From Xenophilus aerolatus (GTDB lineage Bacteria; Pseudomonadota; Gammaproteobacteria; Burkholderiales; Burkholderiaceae_C): DNA of 64,000 nucleotides. Shown here piece after piece: positions 41,060 through 51,049 of this stretch; within the stretch, counting starts at the first letter, position 1; every line of letters starts with the position of its first letter. The stretch is taken from contig JASCNX010000001.1 in the NCBI GenBank assembly GCA_029968055.1, positions 1,795,204 to 1,859,203 on the forward strand, given 5' to 3'. The notes beneath the pieces were generated by a model, which was not told where the DNA came from, made no database searches, and saw nothing but the letters and a program-made list of their open reading frames with translations. The position numbers were made by a program, and so were the translations under genes.

Positions 41060-41914
41060 ATGACCGACCTCGCCACCACCGACCTCCCCGCGGCCGCCGT
41101 GCCGCACCCCGAACGCACGCCGCAGCGCGTGCGCCACACGCTGCGCTTCCGGCGCCTGGCGGTGCAGCGCACCGAGCGCCTGACGCCGCACCTCATCCGC
41201 ATCACCCTGGGCGGCGCCGACATGGACGGCTTCACCAGCCCCGGCTTCGACGACCACGTGAAGCTGTTCTTCCCCGATCCGACCACCGGCCGGCTGGCGC
41301 TGCCCACCGTCACGCCCGAGGGCATGGCCTGGCCGGAAGGCGCCAAGCCACTGATGCGCGACTACACACCGCACCACCACGACGCGGATGCCGCCACGCT
41401 GCAGATCGACTTCGCGCTGCACGAGGCGGGCCCGGCCACCGCCTGGGCAGAAGGCGCCAAGCCGGGCGACGTGCTGGGCGTCGGCGGCCCGCGCGGCTCG
41501 TTCATCGTGCCCACAGCCTTCGACTGGCACCTGCTGATCGGCGACGACACCGCCCTGCCTGCCATCGCGCGCCGGCTGCAGGAACTGTCCGCCGGTGCGC
41601 GGGCCGTCGTGCTGGCCGAAGTCGAGGGCCCCGAGGACGAGATCGCCCTGCCCACCGCGGCAAAGGCGCGCGTCGTCTGGGTGCACCGCGGTCGAGCTGC
41701 AGCCGGCGCGTCCGAGCCGCCGCTCCTGGCCGCGCTTCGCGAGACCCTGCTGCCCACCGGCGACTTCCACGCCTGGATCGGCTGCGAATCGGCCGCCGCC
41801 AAGGCGCTGCGCGCCCACCTCGTGAACGAATGCAAGGCCAACCCGAAATGGGTCCGCGCCTCGGGCTACTGGCGGCGCGGCGCCGCCGGCACGCACGATT
41901 CGCACGACGGCTGA
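41060..41914 (+). CDS. Siderophore-interacting protein / NADPH-dependent ferric-chelate reductase (YqjH type)
   Basis: 284 aa. FAD-binding strips include TPHLIRITLGGADMDGF and RDYTPHHHDADAATLQIDFA (RxYTxR-like), and the SIP C-terminal domain has HLLIGDDTALPAIARRLQEL. It reduces ferric siderophores in the cytosol to release iron. It starts 3 bases after the padR stop, so the two form an operon; nickel or iron control is expected from the YqjI-like regulator. Confidence 0.92.
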   Translation: MTDLATTDLPAAAVPHPERTPQRVRHTLRFRRLAVQRTERLTPHLIRITLGGADMDGFTSPGFDDHVKLFFPDPTTGRLALPTVTPEGMAWPEGAKPLMRDYTPHHHDADAATLQIDFALHEAGPATAWAEGAKPGDVLGVGGPRGSFIVPTAFDWHLLIGDDTALPAIARRLQELSAGARAVVLAEVEGPEDEIALPTAAKARVVWVHRGRAAAGASEPPLLAALRETLLPTGDFHAWIGCESAAAKALRAHLVNECKANPKWVRASGYWRRGAAGTHDSHDG

Positions 41915-41936
41915 GACGGCGCTGCAGCGATCGTCC

Positions 41937-41959
41937 ACGGCCGGCCGATCGCCGGCCGT
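41937..41959 (+). other. Stem-loop after the reductase gene
   Basis: ACGGCCGGC / GCCGGCCGT, a 9-bp stem with a 5-base loop, 22 bases after the stop. No T run follows; it is a weak terminator candidate. Confidence 0.4.
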
Positions 41960-41971
41960 CCCACCGGCGCG

Positions 41972-42000
41972 TTGACGAGTCGAAAACGGAAGTTCACAAT
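41972..42000 (+). promoter_or_regulatory. Sigma-70-type promoter of the gene at 42094
   Basis: TTGACG, a spacer of exactly 17 bases, then CACAAT. The -35 is near consensus. It leaves a leader of about 85 bases before the next gene. Confidence 0.6.
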
Positions 42001-42093
42001 TCGCGACGTGAATACCAAAGAACTACACGTGGCGAATCAGCGACCGGGCCGGCCAAGCCCGCGCGCGGGCGCCGCGCGAGGGATGTCGCGACC

Positions 42094-42636
42094 ATGAAAA
42101 TCGATCTCGCCGACTGGCAGCAATTCATGTTGATCGCCCTGGCGGTGCTGGGCGCGCTGGCGCTGGGCTACCGCGTGGTGGACGGCCTGCTGAGCCGGCG
42201 CCAGCAACGCCGGCGCATCGTCGCCGCACGCGTGCGCTCGGGCTACATGCCGCTGGAAATCCCGACCACGCGCGGCAGCCTGGCGCGGGCCAGCGAGCCG
42301 GCCACGCTGTGGGACCAGCCCGGCGACGCGCAGGGCGGCAGCGATGCCCTGGTCGTCGACGAGCACCCGCGCCTGCACATCCGCTACCTCGACATCTACG
42401 GCAAGTACGCCGAGCGCACCATCCACGTCGAGCGGCTCGACCTGCACCGCCGCGCCATCATCGCCAAGGGCGACGCCCTGCACGACCCGAAGATCTTCCC
42501 GCTCGAACGCATCGCCTCGGCGCGCAACCCGGCGTCGGGCCAGCCCTTCAATGTCGGCCTCTGGGTCGATGCCGTGCGCGTGGCACGCCGCAAGCGCGAG
42601 ATGCACGAGGAATCGCAGGTGGGTGCGCTGGCCTGA
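42094..42636 (+). CDS. Membrane-anchored protein of unknown function
   Basis: 180 aa. One N-terminal membrane helix (about 11-30, [20 protein letters not shown]), a basic stretch ([13 protein letters not shown]), then a soluble domain with [20 protein letters not shown] and [17 protein letters not shown]. The latter resembles the WYL-type ligand-sensing fold or short regulator-like domains, but the match is weak. It has its own promoter (41972) and terminator (42659), so it is monocistronic. Confidence 0.7.
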   Translation: MKIDLADWQQFMLIALAVLGALALGYRVVDGLLSRRQQRRRIVAARVRSGYMPLEIPTTRGSLARASEPATLWDQPGDAQGGSDALVVDEHPRLHIRYLDIYGKYAERTIHVERLDLHRRAIIAKGDALHDPKIFPLERIASARNPASGQPFNVGLWVDAVRVARRKREMHEESQVGALA

Positions 42637-42658
42637 ACGCCCGCCATATCCCTCCGAC

Positions 42659-42683
42659 ACAGGCCGCTCCAGCGGCCTGTTTT
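42659..42683 (+). terminator. Intrinsic terminator
   Basis: ACAGGCCGCT, 2-base loop, AGCGGCCTGT, TTT: a perfect 10-bp stem 22 bases after the stop of the membrane-anchored protein, separating it from mutS. Confidence 0.88.
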
Positions 42684-42805
42684 CATGGCGCGGCGCCGAA
42701 GCGTTCGACGGCCTTCGGATAATGCGCGTTGCGAAGGCACCGGCCCTGCCCGGTCGCGGCACGCTGCCGCAGCGCCTCCCGCATCGCTCACGCCTGGACC
42801 CCAGT

Positions 42806-45424
42806 TTGGACCTCTCCGCCCATACCCCCATGATGGCGCAGTACCTGCGCCTCAAAGCCGACCACCCGGACACACTGCTGTTCTACCGGATGGGCGACTT
42901 CTACGAGCTCTTCTACGCCGACGCCGAGAAGGCCGCTCGCCTGCTCGACATCACGCTCACGCAGCGCGGCCAGTCGGCCGGTGCGCCGGTGACGATGTGC
43001 GGCGTGCCCTTCCACGCCGTCGACACCTACCTCGGCCGCCTCATCAAGCTGGGCGAGTCGGTGGCGATCTGCGAGCAGGTGGGCGAAGTGGGTGCGTCCA
43101 AGGGGCCGGTGGAACGCAAGGTGGTTCGGGTGGTCACGCCCGGCACGCTGACCGACGCGGAGCTGCTGCAGGACAAGAGCGAATCGCTGCTGCTGGCGGT
43201 GCACGCCGGCGCACGCAACACGCTGGGCCTGGCTTGGCTGAGCGTGACGGGCGCCGAGCTGCATCTGGCGGAATGCCCGGCCGATGCGCTCGAGGCCTGG
43301 CTCGCGCGCATCGGCGCGAGCGAGCTGCTGTACAGCGCCGAGGTGACGCCGACCTTCGAGCAACGCCTGAAGGCCGCACGGGCCGCAGGCAGCGGTTTCA
43401 CGCTGTCGATCCGGCCGGCTTGGCAGTTCGGCCCCGCGCTCGGCGAGCGCAAGCTGCTCGAGCAGATGGGCGCAGCCAGCCTGCAGGCCTGGGGCGCGGA
43501 CGGCCTGGAAAACGCCCACGCGGCCGCCGCTGCGTTGCTGGGCTATGCCGAGCACACGCAGGGCCGCGCGCTGTCGCACCTGCAGCGCATCGTGGTCGAG
43601 CGCGACGGCGAGCTGATCGAGCTGCCGCCCACCACGCGCCGCAACCTCGAACTGGTGCAGACGCTGCGCGGCGAGGACGCGCCCACCCTGTTCTCGCTGC
43701 TCGACACCTGCATGACCGGCATGGGCAGCCGCGCGCTCAAGCGCTGGCTGCTGACGCCGCGGCGCGACCGCAGCCAGGCGCAACAGCGCCTGGAAGCCAT
43801 CGCCGCGCTGCAAACGCCCGCCCCCGGCCAGACCGCCGCGCCCTTCAAGCTGCTGCGCGAGCAGCTGAAGAACACCAGCGACGTCGAACGCATCGCGGCC
43901 CGCATCGCGCTGCGGCAGGTGCGCCCGCGCGAACTGCTGGCGCTGTGCCTGGCGACCCAGAAATCGAAGTTGCTCGCGCCCCTGCTGCCTGCGTCGGCCG
44001 CCCTGCTGGCCCGTCTCTCTGAAGAGCTGGAAGCGCCGCCAGGGTGTGCCGAGCTACTGACCGCCGCCATCGCCTCCGAGCCCGCCGCACTGGTGCGCGA
44101 CGGCGGCGTGATCGCGCCGGGCCACGACGCCGAGCTCGACGAGCTGCGTGCCATCAGCGAGAACGCCGACGGCTTCCTGGTCGAGCTGGAAGCGCGCGAG
44201 CGCAACCTCACGGGCATCGCCAACCTCAAGGTGCAGTTCAACCGCGTCCACGGCTTCTACATCGAGGTGACGCAAAGCGCGCTGTCGAAGGTGCCCGACC
44301 ACTACCGCCGTCGCCAGACGCTGAAGAACGCCGAGCGCTTCATCACGCCCGAACTCAAAGCCTTCGAGGACAAGGCCCTGAGCGCACAGGACCGTGCACT
44401 CGCGCGCGAGAAGTGGCTCTACGAGCAGTTGCTCGATGCGCTGCAGGCGCACGTGCCCGCGCTCACGCGCATGGCGGGCGCGCTCGCCACGCTCGATGCG
44501 CTGTGCGCGCTGGCCGAGCGCGCGCTGACGCTGGACTGGCAGGCGCCCCACTTCGTCGCCCACCCCTGCATCGAGATCGAGCAGGGCCGCCACCCCGTGG
44601 TGGAAGCACGGCTGGCCGAGCGTTCGATGGGCGCCTTCATCGCCAACGACACGCGCCTGGGGCCCACGCAGCGCATGCAGGTCATCACCGGGCCGAACAT
44701 GGGCGGCAAGTCGACCTACATGCGGCAGGTGGCGATCATCGTGCTGCTGGCCTCGATCGGCTCCTTCGTGCCCGCGCGCAGTTGCCGGCTCGGGCCCATC
44801 GATGCCATCCACACGCGCATTGGCGCAGCGGACGACCTGGCCAACGCGCAGTCGACCTTCATGCTGGAGATGACGGAAGCCGCACAGATCCTGCATGCGG
44901 CCTCGGCCCATTCGCTGGTGCTGATGGACGAGATCGGCCGCGGGACCAGCACCTTCGATGGCCTGGCGCTGGCCGCCGGCATCGCAGCACAACTGCACGA
45001 CCGCACCAAGGCCTTCACGCTCTTCGCCACGCACTACTTCGAACTGACGGAATTCCCGGCCAACCACCACGGGGCGGTGAACATGCACGTGAGCGCCACC
45101 GAGTCGGGGCGCGACATCGTGTTCCTGCACGAGGTGCAGCCGGGCCCGGCGAGCCGCAGCTACGGCATCCAGGTGGCGCGCCTGGCGGGCATGCCGGCGG
45201 CGGTGGTGAACCACGCGCGGCAGGCGCTGGAGGCGCTGGAGGCGCAGCAGAACGAAACACGGGCCCAGGTCGACCTGTTCGCACCCCCTCCCGCGGCCGA
45301 GGCGCCGCTGGAGAGCCCCGTAGAATCGGCGCTGGCTGCGCTCGACCCCGATGCGATGAGCCCCCGGGAGGCGCTGGATGCGCTCTACACACTCAAGAAA
45401 CTGCACACCCGCGAACGTGCCTGA
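42806..45424 (+). CDS. mutS: DNA mismatch repair ATPase MutS
   Basis: About 872 aa. Mismatch-recognition Phe-x-Glu is in RMGDFYELF, the ATPase has Walker [29 protein letters not shown] and the [11 protein letters not shown] strip, and the C terminus ends with the beta-clamp/tetramer-type tail. It recognises mismatches and recruits MutL. The start is uncertain: the conserved N terminus DLSAHTPMM begins at a TTG (42806); ATG 42830 gives a slightly short protein, and ATG 42722 lies inside a GATAAT that looks like the -10 (42718-42723), so it should be upstream of the transcript. Confidence 0.95.
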   Translation: MDLSAHTPMMAQYLRLKADHPDTLLFYRMGDFYELFYADAEKAARLLDITLTQRGQSAGAPVTMCGVPFHAVDTYLGRLIKLGESVAICEQVGEVGASKGPVERKVVRVVTPGTLTDAELLQDKSESLLLAVHAGARNTLGLAWLSVTGAELHLAECPADALEAWLARIGASELLYSAEVTPTFEQRLKAARAAGSGFTLSIRPAWQFGPALGERKLLEQMGAASLQAWGADGLENAHAAAAALLGYAEHTQGRALSHLQRIVVERDGELIELPPTTRRNLELVQTLRGEDAPTLFSLLDTCMTGMGSRALKRWLLTPRRDRSQAQQRLEAIAALQTPAPGQTAAPFKLLREQLKNTSDVERIAARIALRQVRPRELLALCLATQKSKLLAPLLPASAALLARLSEELEAPPGCAELLTAAIASEPAALVRDGGVIAPGHDAELDELRAISENADGFLVELEARERNLTGIANLKVQFNRVHGFYIEVTQSALSKVPDHYRRRQTLKNAERFITPELKAFEDKALSAQDRALAREKWLYEQLLDALQAHVPALTRMAGALATLDALCALAERALTLDWQAPHFVAHPCIEIEQGRHPVVEARLAERSMGAFIANDTRLGPTQRMQVITGPNMGGKSTYMRQVAIIVLLASIGSFVPARSCRLGPIDAIHTRIGAADDLANAQSTFMLEMTEAAQILHAASAHSLVLMDEIGRGTSTFDGLALAAGIAAQLHDRTKAFTLFATHYFELTEFPANHHGAVNMHVSATESGRDIVFLHEVQPGPASRSYGIQVARLAGMPAAVVNHARQALEALEAQQNETRAQVDLFAPPPAAEAPLESPVESALAALDPDAMSPREALDALYTLKKLHTRERA

Positions 45425-45448
45425 GACGCCGCGCACGGCGAAGCCAAG

Positions 45449-46276
45449 ATGACATATTGCGTAGGCATCAAACTCAACGCCGGCCTGGTGTTCCTGTCCG
45501 ACTCCCGCACCAACGCGGGCGTGGACCACATCAGCACCTTCCGCAAGATGATCGTCTACGAGCAGCCGGGCGAGCGCACCATGGTGCTGCTGTCGGCGGG
45601 CAACCTCAGCATCTCGCAGTCGGTGCGCGAGATCCTGCAGATCGAGGAGCTCAAGGAAGCGGGCAGCGACACGCCGATCACGATCTGGAACGCCAAGAGC
45701 ATGTTCGACGCGGCCCGGGTGCTGGGCTCGGCCGTGCGCCATGTGTACGACCGCGATGCCGAGGCGCTCAAGCATGCGGGCGTCGACTTCAACGTCACCT
45801 TCATCTTCGGCGGCCAGGTCAAGGGCGAGGGCATGCGCCTGTTCCTCGTCTACTCGGCCGGCAACTTCATCGAGGCCACCACCGAGACGCCCTACTTCCA
45901 GATCGGCGAATCGAAGTACGGCAAGCCCGTGCTCGACCGCGTGCTCACGCCCGATACGCCATTGGACGAGGCGGCCAAGTGCGCGCTGGTGTCGATGGAT
46001 TCGACGATGAAGTCCAACCTGTCGGTCGGCCTGCCGCTCGACCTGGTGGTGTACGACGCGGGCACCCTGCATGCGGACAAGATCGTCTGCATCGATGCCG
46101 AGAACCCCTACTACCGCATGATCCACAACGGCTGGGGCCAGAAGCTGCGCGAAGTGTTCGACAGCCTCGAGGACCCGGTCTGGGACGATGCCGCCACGGC
46201 GCATCCGCTCAAGATGCCCGCCGTGCGGCACGACGTTCTGCGCAAGATCTCGACGCCGGACGAGAAGCTGATCTGA
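45449..46276 (+). CDS. Proteasome-type peptidase of the Anbu family
   Basis: 275 aa. After Met removal the N terminus is TYCVGIKLNAG, giving the Thr nucleophile of Ntn hydrolases; SDSRTNAGVDHISTFRKM and LLSAGNLSISQSV are hallmarks of Anbu (ancestral beta subunit), related to HslV. Anbu forms self-compartmentalised rings or helices. It is normally clustered with an alpha-E protein, an ATP-grasp protein and a transglutaminase, none of which is here; it lies 24 bases after mutS. Confidence 0.88.
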   Translation: MTYCVGIKLNAGLVFLSDSRTNAGVDHISTFRKMIVYEQPGERTMVLLSAGNLSISQSVREILQIEELKEAGSDTPITIWNAKSMFDAARVLGSAVRHVYDRDAEALKHAGVDFNVTFIFGGQVKGEGMRLFLVYSAGNFIEATTETPYFQIGESKYGKPVLDRVLTPDTPLDEAAKCALVSMDSTMKSNLSVGLPLDLVVYDAGTLHADKIVCIDAENPYYRMIHNGWGQKLREVFDSLEDPVWDDAATAHPLKMPAVRHDVLRKISTPDEKLI

Positions 46277-46319
46277 GCGGGCCGTCGCGCCGGGCCGGCC
46301 CGGGGCCCGACCCGGAACC

Positions 46320-46601
46320 TCAGGCGCGGCCGGTCAGCGCCGCCAGGAAGCGTTCGGCCAGCCCCTTGGGGTTGCGGCGCAGCGATTCGGTTGCACACGC
46401 GCCCACGACTCGCCCTTCGTAGCGCATGTGCACGCTCGGAAAGTAGTGGCCGATCGAATCACCGGCATCGCGCAGGCACGTTTCGAGCGAGTCGAAGGCG
46501 CTCTCGTAATACTCGGCGCCGTCGGCCTGGCGCCCGTCCGTCTTGATCGAGTAGGCGTAGCGATTCGGCCGCAGCTGATGGATGTCCAGTAACAAATTCA
46601 T
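46320..46601 (-). CDS. Small conserved-looking hypothetical protein
   Basis: 93 aa. MNLLLDIHQLRPNRYAYSIK suggests a beta-strand start; no membrane segment or signal peptide, and no Cys pair. It converges on the Anbu gene with 43 bases between. I do not recognise the family; codon use matches its neighbours. Confidence 0.6.
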   Translation of the reverse strand: MNLLLDIHQLRPNRYAYSIKTDGRQADGAEYYESAFDSLETCLRDAGDSIGHYFPSVHMRYEGRVVGACATESLRRNPKGLAERFLAALTGRA

Positions 46602-46794
46602 GGTGTACGTCGCGATCGCAGCCGTGTGTCAAGAGGAAGAGTTCCCAAAATCCAAGCGAAATTCGTTACGGGAACACTACATGAAGGGTGAGAAAGATAC
46701 AAAATGAAGTCTTTCGCACCAATCCCCGAAAACTGGTAATCCATAGGTATTCGTGTACGCCAGATGGCGGATGCGGGCCCTGCAGAGGACGGCA

Positions 46795-47478
46795 ATGTTG
46801 GAAGAGTTGGAACCGGTCTCGCTCAGTCCGGCGCTGGTGGTCGACGACGAAGAGGCCATGCAGCGCCGCCTCGGCGACGTGCTCACTTCCGTCGGGTGTC
46901 CGGCGGCGCACATCGCCCGTGCCCATTCGGTGGCGCAGGCGCGCGAACAGGTCGCCGACCGGCGCTTCGGCGTGGTGCTGGTGGACATCGGACTGCCCGA
47001 CGGCAGCGGCACCGAACTCATCGCCTGGATGCGAAAGCACCGCCCGCAGGTGCCCGCCGTCGTGGTGTCGGCCTGGCGGACCGAGGAAGTGATCGTCGGC
47101 GCCCTGCGCGCGGGCGCCATCGGCTACCTGCTCAAGGAGCGCGACGACCTCGAACTGGCGATGGCCCTGCGCAGCATCGAGCGCGGCGGCGCGCCCATCG
47201 ATCCTTTCATCGCGCGCCGGATCCTGGCGCTGCTGCCGCCCGCCGCCCCCACGGCCGCGGCGCCCGCCGAAACCACGCCGCCCCCGTCGCTGAGCGGGCG
47301 CGAAAAGGAGATCCTGCGCCTGGTCGCGCAGGGCCTGAGCAACCGCGAAATGGCCGAGATGCTCTCGATCTCCCGGTTCACCGTCGAATGCCACACCAAG
47401 AACATCTACCGCAAGCTGGCGGTGGGCTCGCGCACCGAGGCCGTCTTCCAGGCGCGGCGGCACGGTTTGCTGTCCTGA
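46795..47478 (+). CDS. NarL/FixJ-family response regulator
   Basis: 227 aa from ATG 46795, which has GAGGAC at 46785; in-frame upstream starts lack a binding site. Receiver with VVDDEE and phospho-Asp about D64 in VLVDIGLPDGSG, then a LuxR helix-turn-helix (SGREKEILRLVAQGLSNREM, SRFTVECHTKNIYRKL). Its stop overlaps the region where the cognate sensor kinase begins, so the pair is translationally coupled. Confidence 0.93.
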   Translation: MLEELEPVSLSPALVVDDEEAMQRRLGDVLTSVGCPAAHIARAHSVAQAREQVADRRFGVVLVDIGLPDGSGTELIAWMRKHRPQVPAVVVSAWRTEEVIVGALRAGAIGYLLKERDDLELAMALRSIERGGAPIDPFIARRILALLPPAAPTAAAPAETTPPPSLSGREKEILRLVAQGLSNREMAEMLSISRFTVECHTKNIYRKLAVGSRTEAVFQARRHGLLS

Positions 47479-49292
47479 TTGCCGGCTGGCTGCTGCTGGC
47501 CGCCGGCGCCCTGGCCGAGCAGGCGTCGGCGCCGCTCACGCTTCGCCAGGCCGAAGCGGTGCGCGGCGAGTGGACCGACGCCGAGCCGCCCGACGAGGGT
47601 TGGACCCACGTTGCCCTGCCCGACAACTGGGCCCAGCGCTGGCCACGGCACGACGGCGTGGTGTGGTATCGCCTGCGCTGGGAGCAGCCCGATCCGCCCG
47701 CGCCGGCCGGCCTGCTGCTGCCGTGGACCAACATGGCCAGCGCCATCTGGGTGAACGGCATCGAGGTGCATCGGGACGCGCACCTCGTCGACCCGCTCAC
47801 GCGCGCCTGGCATTCGCCGCTGTACCGGCGGCTGGTGCCGCCCGTGCTGCAGCCGGGCGAGAACACCGTGCTCGTCCGCGTGTCGGGCATGGCGGCCTAC
47901 CAGGGCGGCATGGCACCGATCACGGTGGGCGAGCCGGGCCGGGTGCAGGCGCGCCATCGCGTCGAACGCCTGCTGCGGGAGGACCTGCAACTCGTGGGGG
48001 TGACGGTCGCCTCGGTGATCGCGCTCTTCTTCGCCGCGCTGTGGGCCATGCGTCCGCGCGAGCAGGCCTACGGCTGGTTCAGCCTGATGACCTTCTTCTG
48101 GCTGCTGTTCGAGTTCAACCACGTCGCGACCGAAACCTGGCCGCTGCCCAGCACCGACGCCTGGCAGGCTGCCAACACATCGGCCCTGCTGGCCTTCGCG
48201 GGCTGCTTCGTGCTCTTCGTGCTGCGCTACGCACGGCGCCGGCTGCCGCGCACCGAGTGGGCCCTGCTTGCCGTGGTCGTGCTCGGCTGCATCGACCTGT
48301 GGACCGTGGACCGCACGCAGATGGCGCTGCGCCGCGACCTGTGGACCGGCGTGGCGGCGCTGGTGGTGATCGGGGCCGCCCTGCTGTCCGGCGCTGCCAA
48401 CCTGCTGCGCGCCGCACACCCGCAGCCGGGGCTGGTGCCGATCCTGCTGCTGATCATGGGGGTCACCGTACGCGACCTGCTGGTGTTCCTGCAGCTCGCC
48501 GACGGCAGCATCTACTACTCGGGCATCGCGTCCTACGTGCTGCTGGTGGGCGTCGCGCTGCTGCTGGCGCGGCGCTTCACCCATGCGCTGGAACACACCG
48601 AGAGCTTCAACGCCCGCCTGCTGGCCCAGGTGGAAGGCGCCAAGGCCGAATTACGCGAGAGCCTGGAGCGCGAACATGCGCTCAAGCTGCTGCACGCCCG
48701 CGCCCATGAACGGGTCAACCTCGCGAGCGACCTGCACGATGGCCTGGGCGGCATGCTGGTGGGCAGCATCGCCACGCTGGAACACGCAGCGGCCCCGGTG
48801 CCGCAGGCGCAGATGCTCGCGATGCTCAAGAGCCTGCGCGACGACCTGCGGCTGATCATCGATGCCACCGGCCAGCAGACCGGGCTGCAGGTGCTGGGCG
48901 AGGTCATCGCGCCGCTGCGTCGTCGCATCACCGAGCTGTTCGAGGCGAGCGGCGTCCGCTGCCGCTGGCACCTGTCGGGCGTGGACGACCTGACGCTGGA
49001 CGCCTCGCTCAACATCGGCGTGCTGCGCTTCCTGCAGGAAGCGCTGACCAACGCGCTCAAGCACAGCGGCGCGCGGCAGGTCGACGTGCACATCGTGCGC
49101 AGCCGCACCCACCTGCGCCTGGACGTGAGCGACAACGGCCGCGGCTTCGAGGAGGCGGCGCTGGGCGCGCACACCGGGAACGGCCTGCGCAACATGCGCA
49201 CGCGCGCCGGCCGGCTCGGCGCGCAGGTGCAGTGGCAGTCCGAACCGGGCCGCACCACCGTCAGCCTGCTGGTGGACCTGCTTTCGTCCTGA
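47388..49292 (+). CDS. 7TMR-DISM sensor histidine kinase (NarX-type HisKA_3)
   Basis: About 634 aa from ATG 47388, an unusual 91-base overlap with the regulator. The only alternatives nearer the junction are CTG 47475 or ATT 47478. Signal peptide (VLIAGWLLLAAGALAEQ), a periplasmic DISM beta-sandwich domain (GVVWYRLRWEQPDPPAPAG, MASAIWVNGIEVHRDAHLV), seven membrane helices, then HisKA_3 with the H box NLASDLHDGLGGMLVGS and an HATPase with LQEALTNALKHS. Partner: the regulator just upstream. Confidence 0.88.
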   Translation: MPHQEHLPQAGGGLAHRGRLPGAAARFAVLIAGWLLLAAGALAEQASAPLTLRQAEAVRGEWTDAEPPDEGWTHVALPDNWAQRWPRHDGVVWYRLRWEQPDPPAPAGLLLPWTNMASAIWVNGIEVHRDAHLVDPLTRAWHSPLYRRLVPPVLQPGENTVLVRVSGMAAYQGGMAPITVGEPGRVQARHRVERLLREDLQLVGVTVASVIALFFAALWAMRPREQAYGWFSLMTFFWLLFEFNHVATETWPLPSTDAWQAANTSALLAFAGCFVLFVLRYARRRLPRTEWALLAVVVLGCIDLWTVDRTQMALRRDLWTGVAALVVIGAALLSGAANLLRAAHPQPGLVPILLLIMGVTVRDLLVFLQLADGSIYYSGIASYVLLVGVALLLARRFTHALEHTESFNARLLAQVEGAKAELRESLEREHALKLLHARAHERVNLASDLHDGLGGMLVGSIATLEHAAAPVPQAQMLAMLKSLRDDLRLIIDATGQQTGLQVLGEVIAPLRRRITELFEASGVRCRWHLSGVDDLTLDASLNIGVLRFLQEALTNALKHSGARQVDVHIVRSRTHLRLDVSDNGRGFEEAALGAHTGNGLRNMRTRAGRLGAQVQWQSEPGRTTVSLLVDLLSS

Positions 49293-49355
49293 GGGCAGAC
49301 CCGGCAGGCGTGGCGGGCGCTTCGGCCCGTTCTCCGCCGAAGCCTGCGGCCCGCC

Positions 49356-50180
49356 TCAATCCGCCCAGGTGACCAGCCCGCTCCAGGCCGTGGCCAGCAC
49401 CACGATGCCGAACACGATGCGGTACCAGGCGAAGGGCACGAAGCTGTGGCTGGAGATGTAGCGCAGCAGCCAGCGCACGCACAGCCAGGCGCTGAGGAAG
49501 GAGAACACCAGCCCGACGGCAAACAGCGGAATGTCGGCCGCCGACAGCAGCGCACGCTCCTTGTACAGGCTGTAGACGCCGGCGCCGATCAGGGTCGGGA
49601 TGGCCAGGAAGAAGGAGAAGTCGGTCGCCGCCTTGCGCGACAGTCCCAGCAGCATGCCGCCGATGATGGTCGAGCCGCTGCGGCTGGTGCCCGGGATCAT
49701 GGCGAAGCACTGCACCAGGCCGACCTTGAGGGCGTCGAGCGGCGTCATGTCGTCGACGTTCTCGATGCGCACCGCGCCGGGCGGCCGCTTCTCGGCCCAC
49801 AGGATGATGAAGCCGCCGACGATGAAGGTGGTGGCCACCACCACCGGCGTGAACAGGTGTTCCTTGATCACCTTGCCGAAAAGCAGCCCCAGCACCACCG
49901 CCGGCAGGAAGGCGATCAGCACGTTGAGCGCGAAGCGCCGCGCCTTGGCCTGGCGTGGCAGCGCCACCACGGTGGCCTGGATCTTCTGCCAGTACACGAG
50001 GATGACCGCGAAGATCGCGCCGGTCTGGATCGCGATGTCGAAGACCTTGGCCTTGCCGTCGTCGAAGCCCAGCAAGGCGCCCGCAAGGATGAGGTGGCCG
50101 GTCGAGGAGATCGGCAGGAATTCGGTCAGTCCCTCCACGATGCCCATGATCGCGGCCTTGACCAGCAAAACGATGTCCAA
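49356..50180 (-). CDS. uppP: Undecaprenyl-diphosphate phosphatase
   Basis: 274 aa and polytopic. Active-site motifs [17 protein letters not shown] and [13 protein letters not shown]. It recycles undecaprenyl pyrophosphate to the monophosphate for peptidoglycan and O-antigen synthesis at the inner membrane, and is linked to bacitracin resistance. The start is TTG at 50180 with AAGGAG upstream; there is no ATG at the N terminus. Confidence 0.96.
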   Translation of the reverse strand: MDIVLLVKAAIMGIVEGLTEFLPISSTGHLILAGALLGFDDGKAKVFDIAIQTGAIFAVILVYWQKIQATVVALPRQAKARRFALNVLIAFLPAVVLGLLFGKVIKEHLFTPVVVATTFIVGGFIILWAEKRPPGAVRIENVDDMTPLDALKVGLVQCFAMIPGTSRSGSTIIGGMLLGLSRKAATDFSFFLAIPTLIGAGVYSLYKERALLSAADIPLFAVGLVFSFLSAWLCVRWLLRYISSHSFVPFAWYRIVFGIVVLATAWSGLVTWAD

Positions 50181-50260
50181 ACTGACGCTCCTTGTTGGGG
50201 GGCTCCGGCGCGCCGCACCGGGCGCCGCAAAGCGAGCGCCGATTATCGCGAGGGCACAAG

Positions 50261-50905
50261 TCAGCCGGCTTTCAGCCTTCGTCGGAGTGCGCGTACCGCG
50301 CTGTCGACCGTCGTGAGCACCGGCAGGCCGCTGGCCGCCTCGCAGGCCGAGCGCGCCCGTGCCATGCTGAACTGGGCCAGCGCGATGCGCGTGCAGCCGC
50401 GTGCGGCCAGCGCGGCGGCCTGCTCCGCGACGAGCGCGTCGTGGCTCGCCGCGTCACCGGCGTCGAGGGCCTCCAGCGCCCCCGCGGCGAGCGCCGTCTG
50501 CAGCTTCACGCCCGGCGGGAATTCCGGTGGCATCGACTGCAGCGTCGCCGCGAAGGTGGCGATGAGCCCGAGCGGCCCGTCGCCGTGCGAGGCCTCGTCG
50601 ATCATGGCCTCGTTGGGCTTGAGCACAGGCATCGGCGCATGCGCCCGTGCCACCGCCTCGATGCACGGCCCGAAGGCCGAGCAGGTGAACAGGATGCCGT
50701 CGGCGCCGGTGTCGACCGCGTACTGGCCCAGGCGCAGGAAACGCGCATGCATCGCGGCATCCAGCCCGCGCCCGCCGGCGGCCAGGTCGGCCGACAGGCT
50801 GTCGTCCAGCAGGTTCATGCGCTGGGCCTCGGGCCAGTCGCGCGCGAAGGCGGCGTTGATGGGTGCCACCGAATGGGCCAAGGCGTGGATGAGGGCGATG
50901 CGCAT
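50261..50905 (-). CDS. Asp/Glu racemase-family protein
   Basis: 214 aa. The first catalytic-type Cys is in [11 protein letters not shown]; the second region reads [14 protein letters not shown], where racemases usually have a Cys directly after the strand (GCTH or CAG). One-cysteine members include arylmalonate decarboxylase-like enzymes, so racemase activity is doubtful. Substrate unknown. The ATG is preceded by GATACT plus six bases on the minus strand. Confidence 0.85.
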   Translation of the reverse strand: MRIALIHALAHSVAPINAAFARDWPEAQRMNLLDDSLSADLAAGGRGLDAAMHARFLRLGQYAVDTGADGILFTCSAFGPCIEAVARAHAPMPVLKPNEAMIDEASHGDGPLGLIATFAATLQSMPPEFPPGVKLQTALAAGALEALDAGDAASHDALVAEQAAALAARGCTRIALAQFSMARARSACEAASGLPVLTTVDSAVRALRRRLKAG

Positions 50906-50917
50906 GGTGGAAGTATC
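50906..50917 (-). promoter_or_regulatory. Predicted -10 element for a leaderless transcript
   Basis: On the minus strand GATACT, TCCACC, ATG: the same geometry as for serS and the globin gene. Confidence 0.45.
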
Positions 50918-51049
50918 GGCTGCGCGCGCGGACAGCGCGGGCGAATGTCAGCGCTCGAGCGACACCGAGCCGTGAACTCCTGCGCCGGGCATTGAATGAG
51001 GCGGAAGCCGCAGATCGGCAGTGTCGCTGCGATATGGCAGCATTCGGCC

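Noticed and set aside
46641..46675. GTTCCC / GGGAAC inverted repeat upstream of the NarL regulator
   Set aside because: The spacing (23 bases) and short arms are not convincing as an operator.
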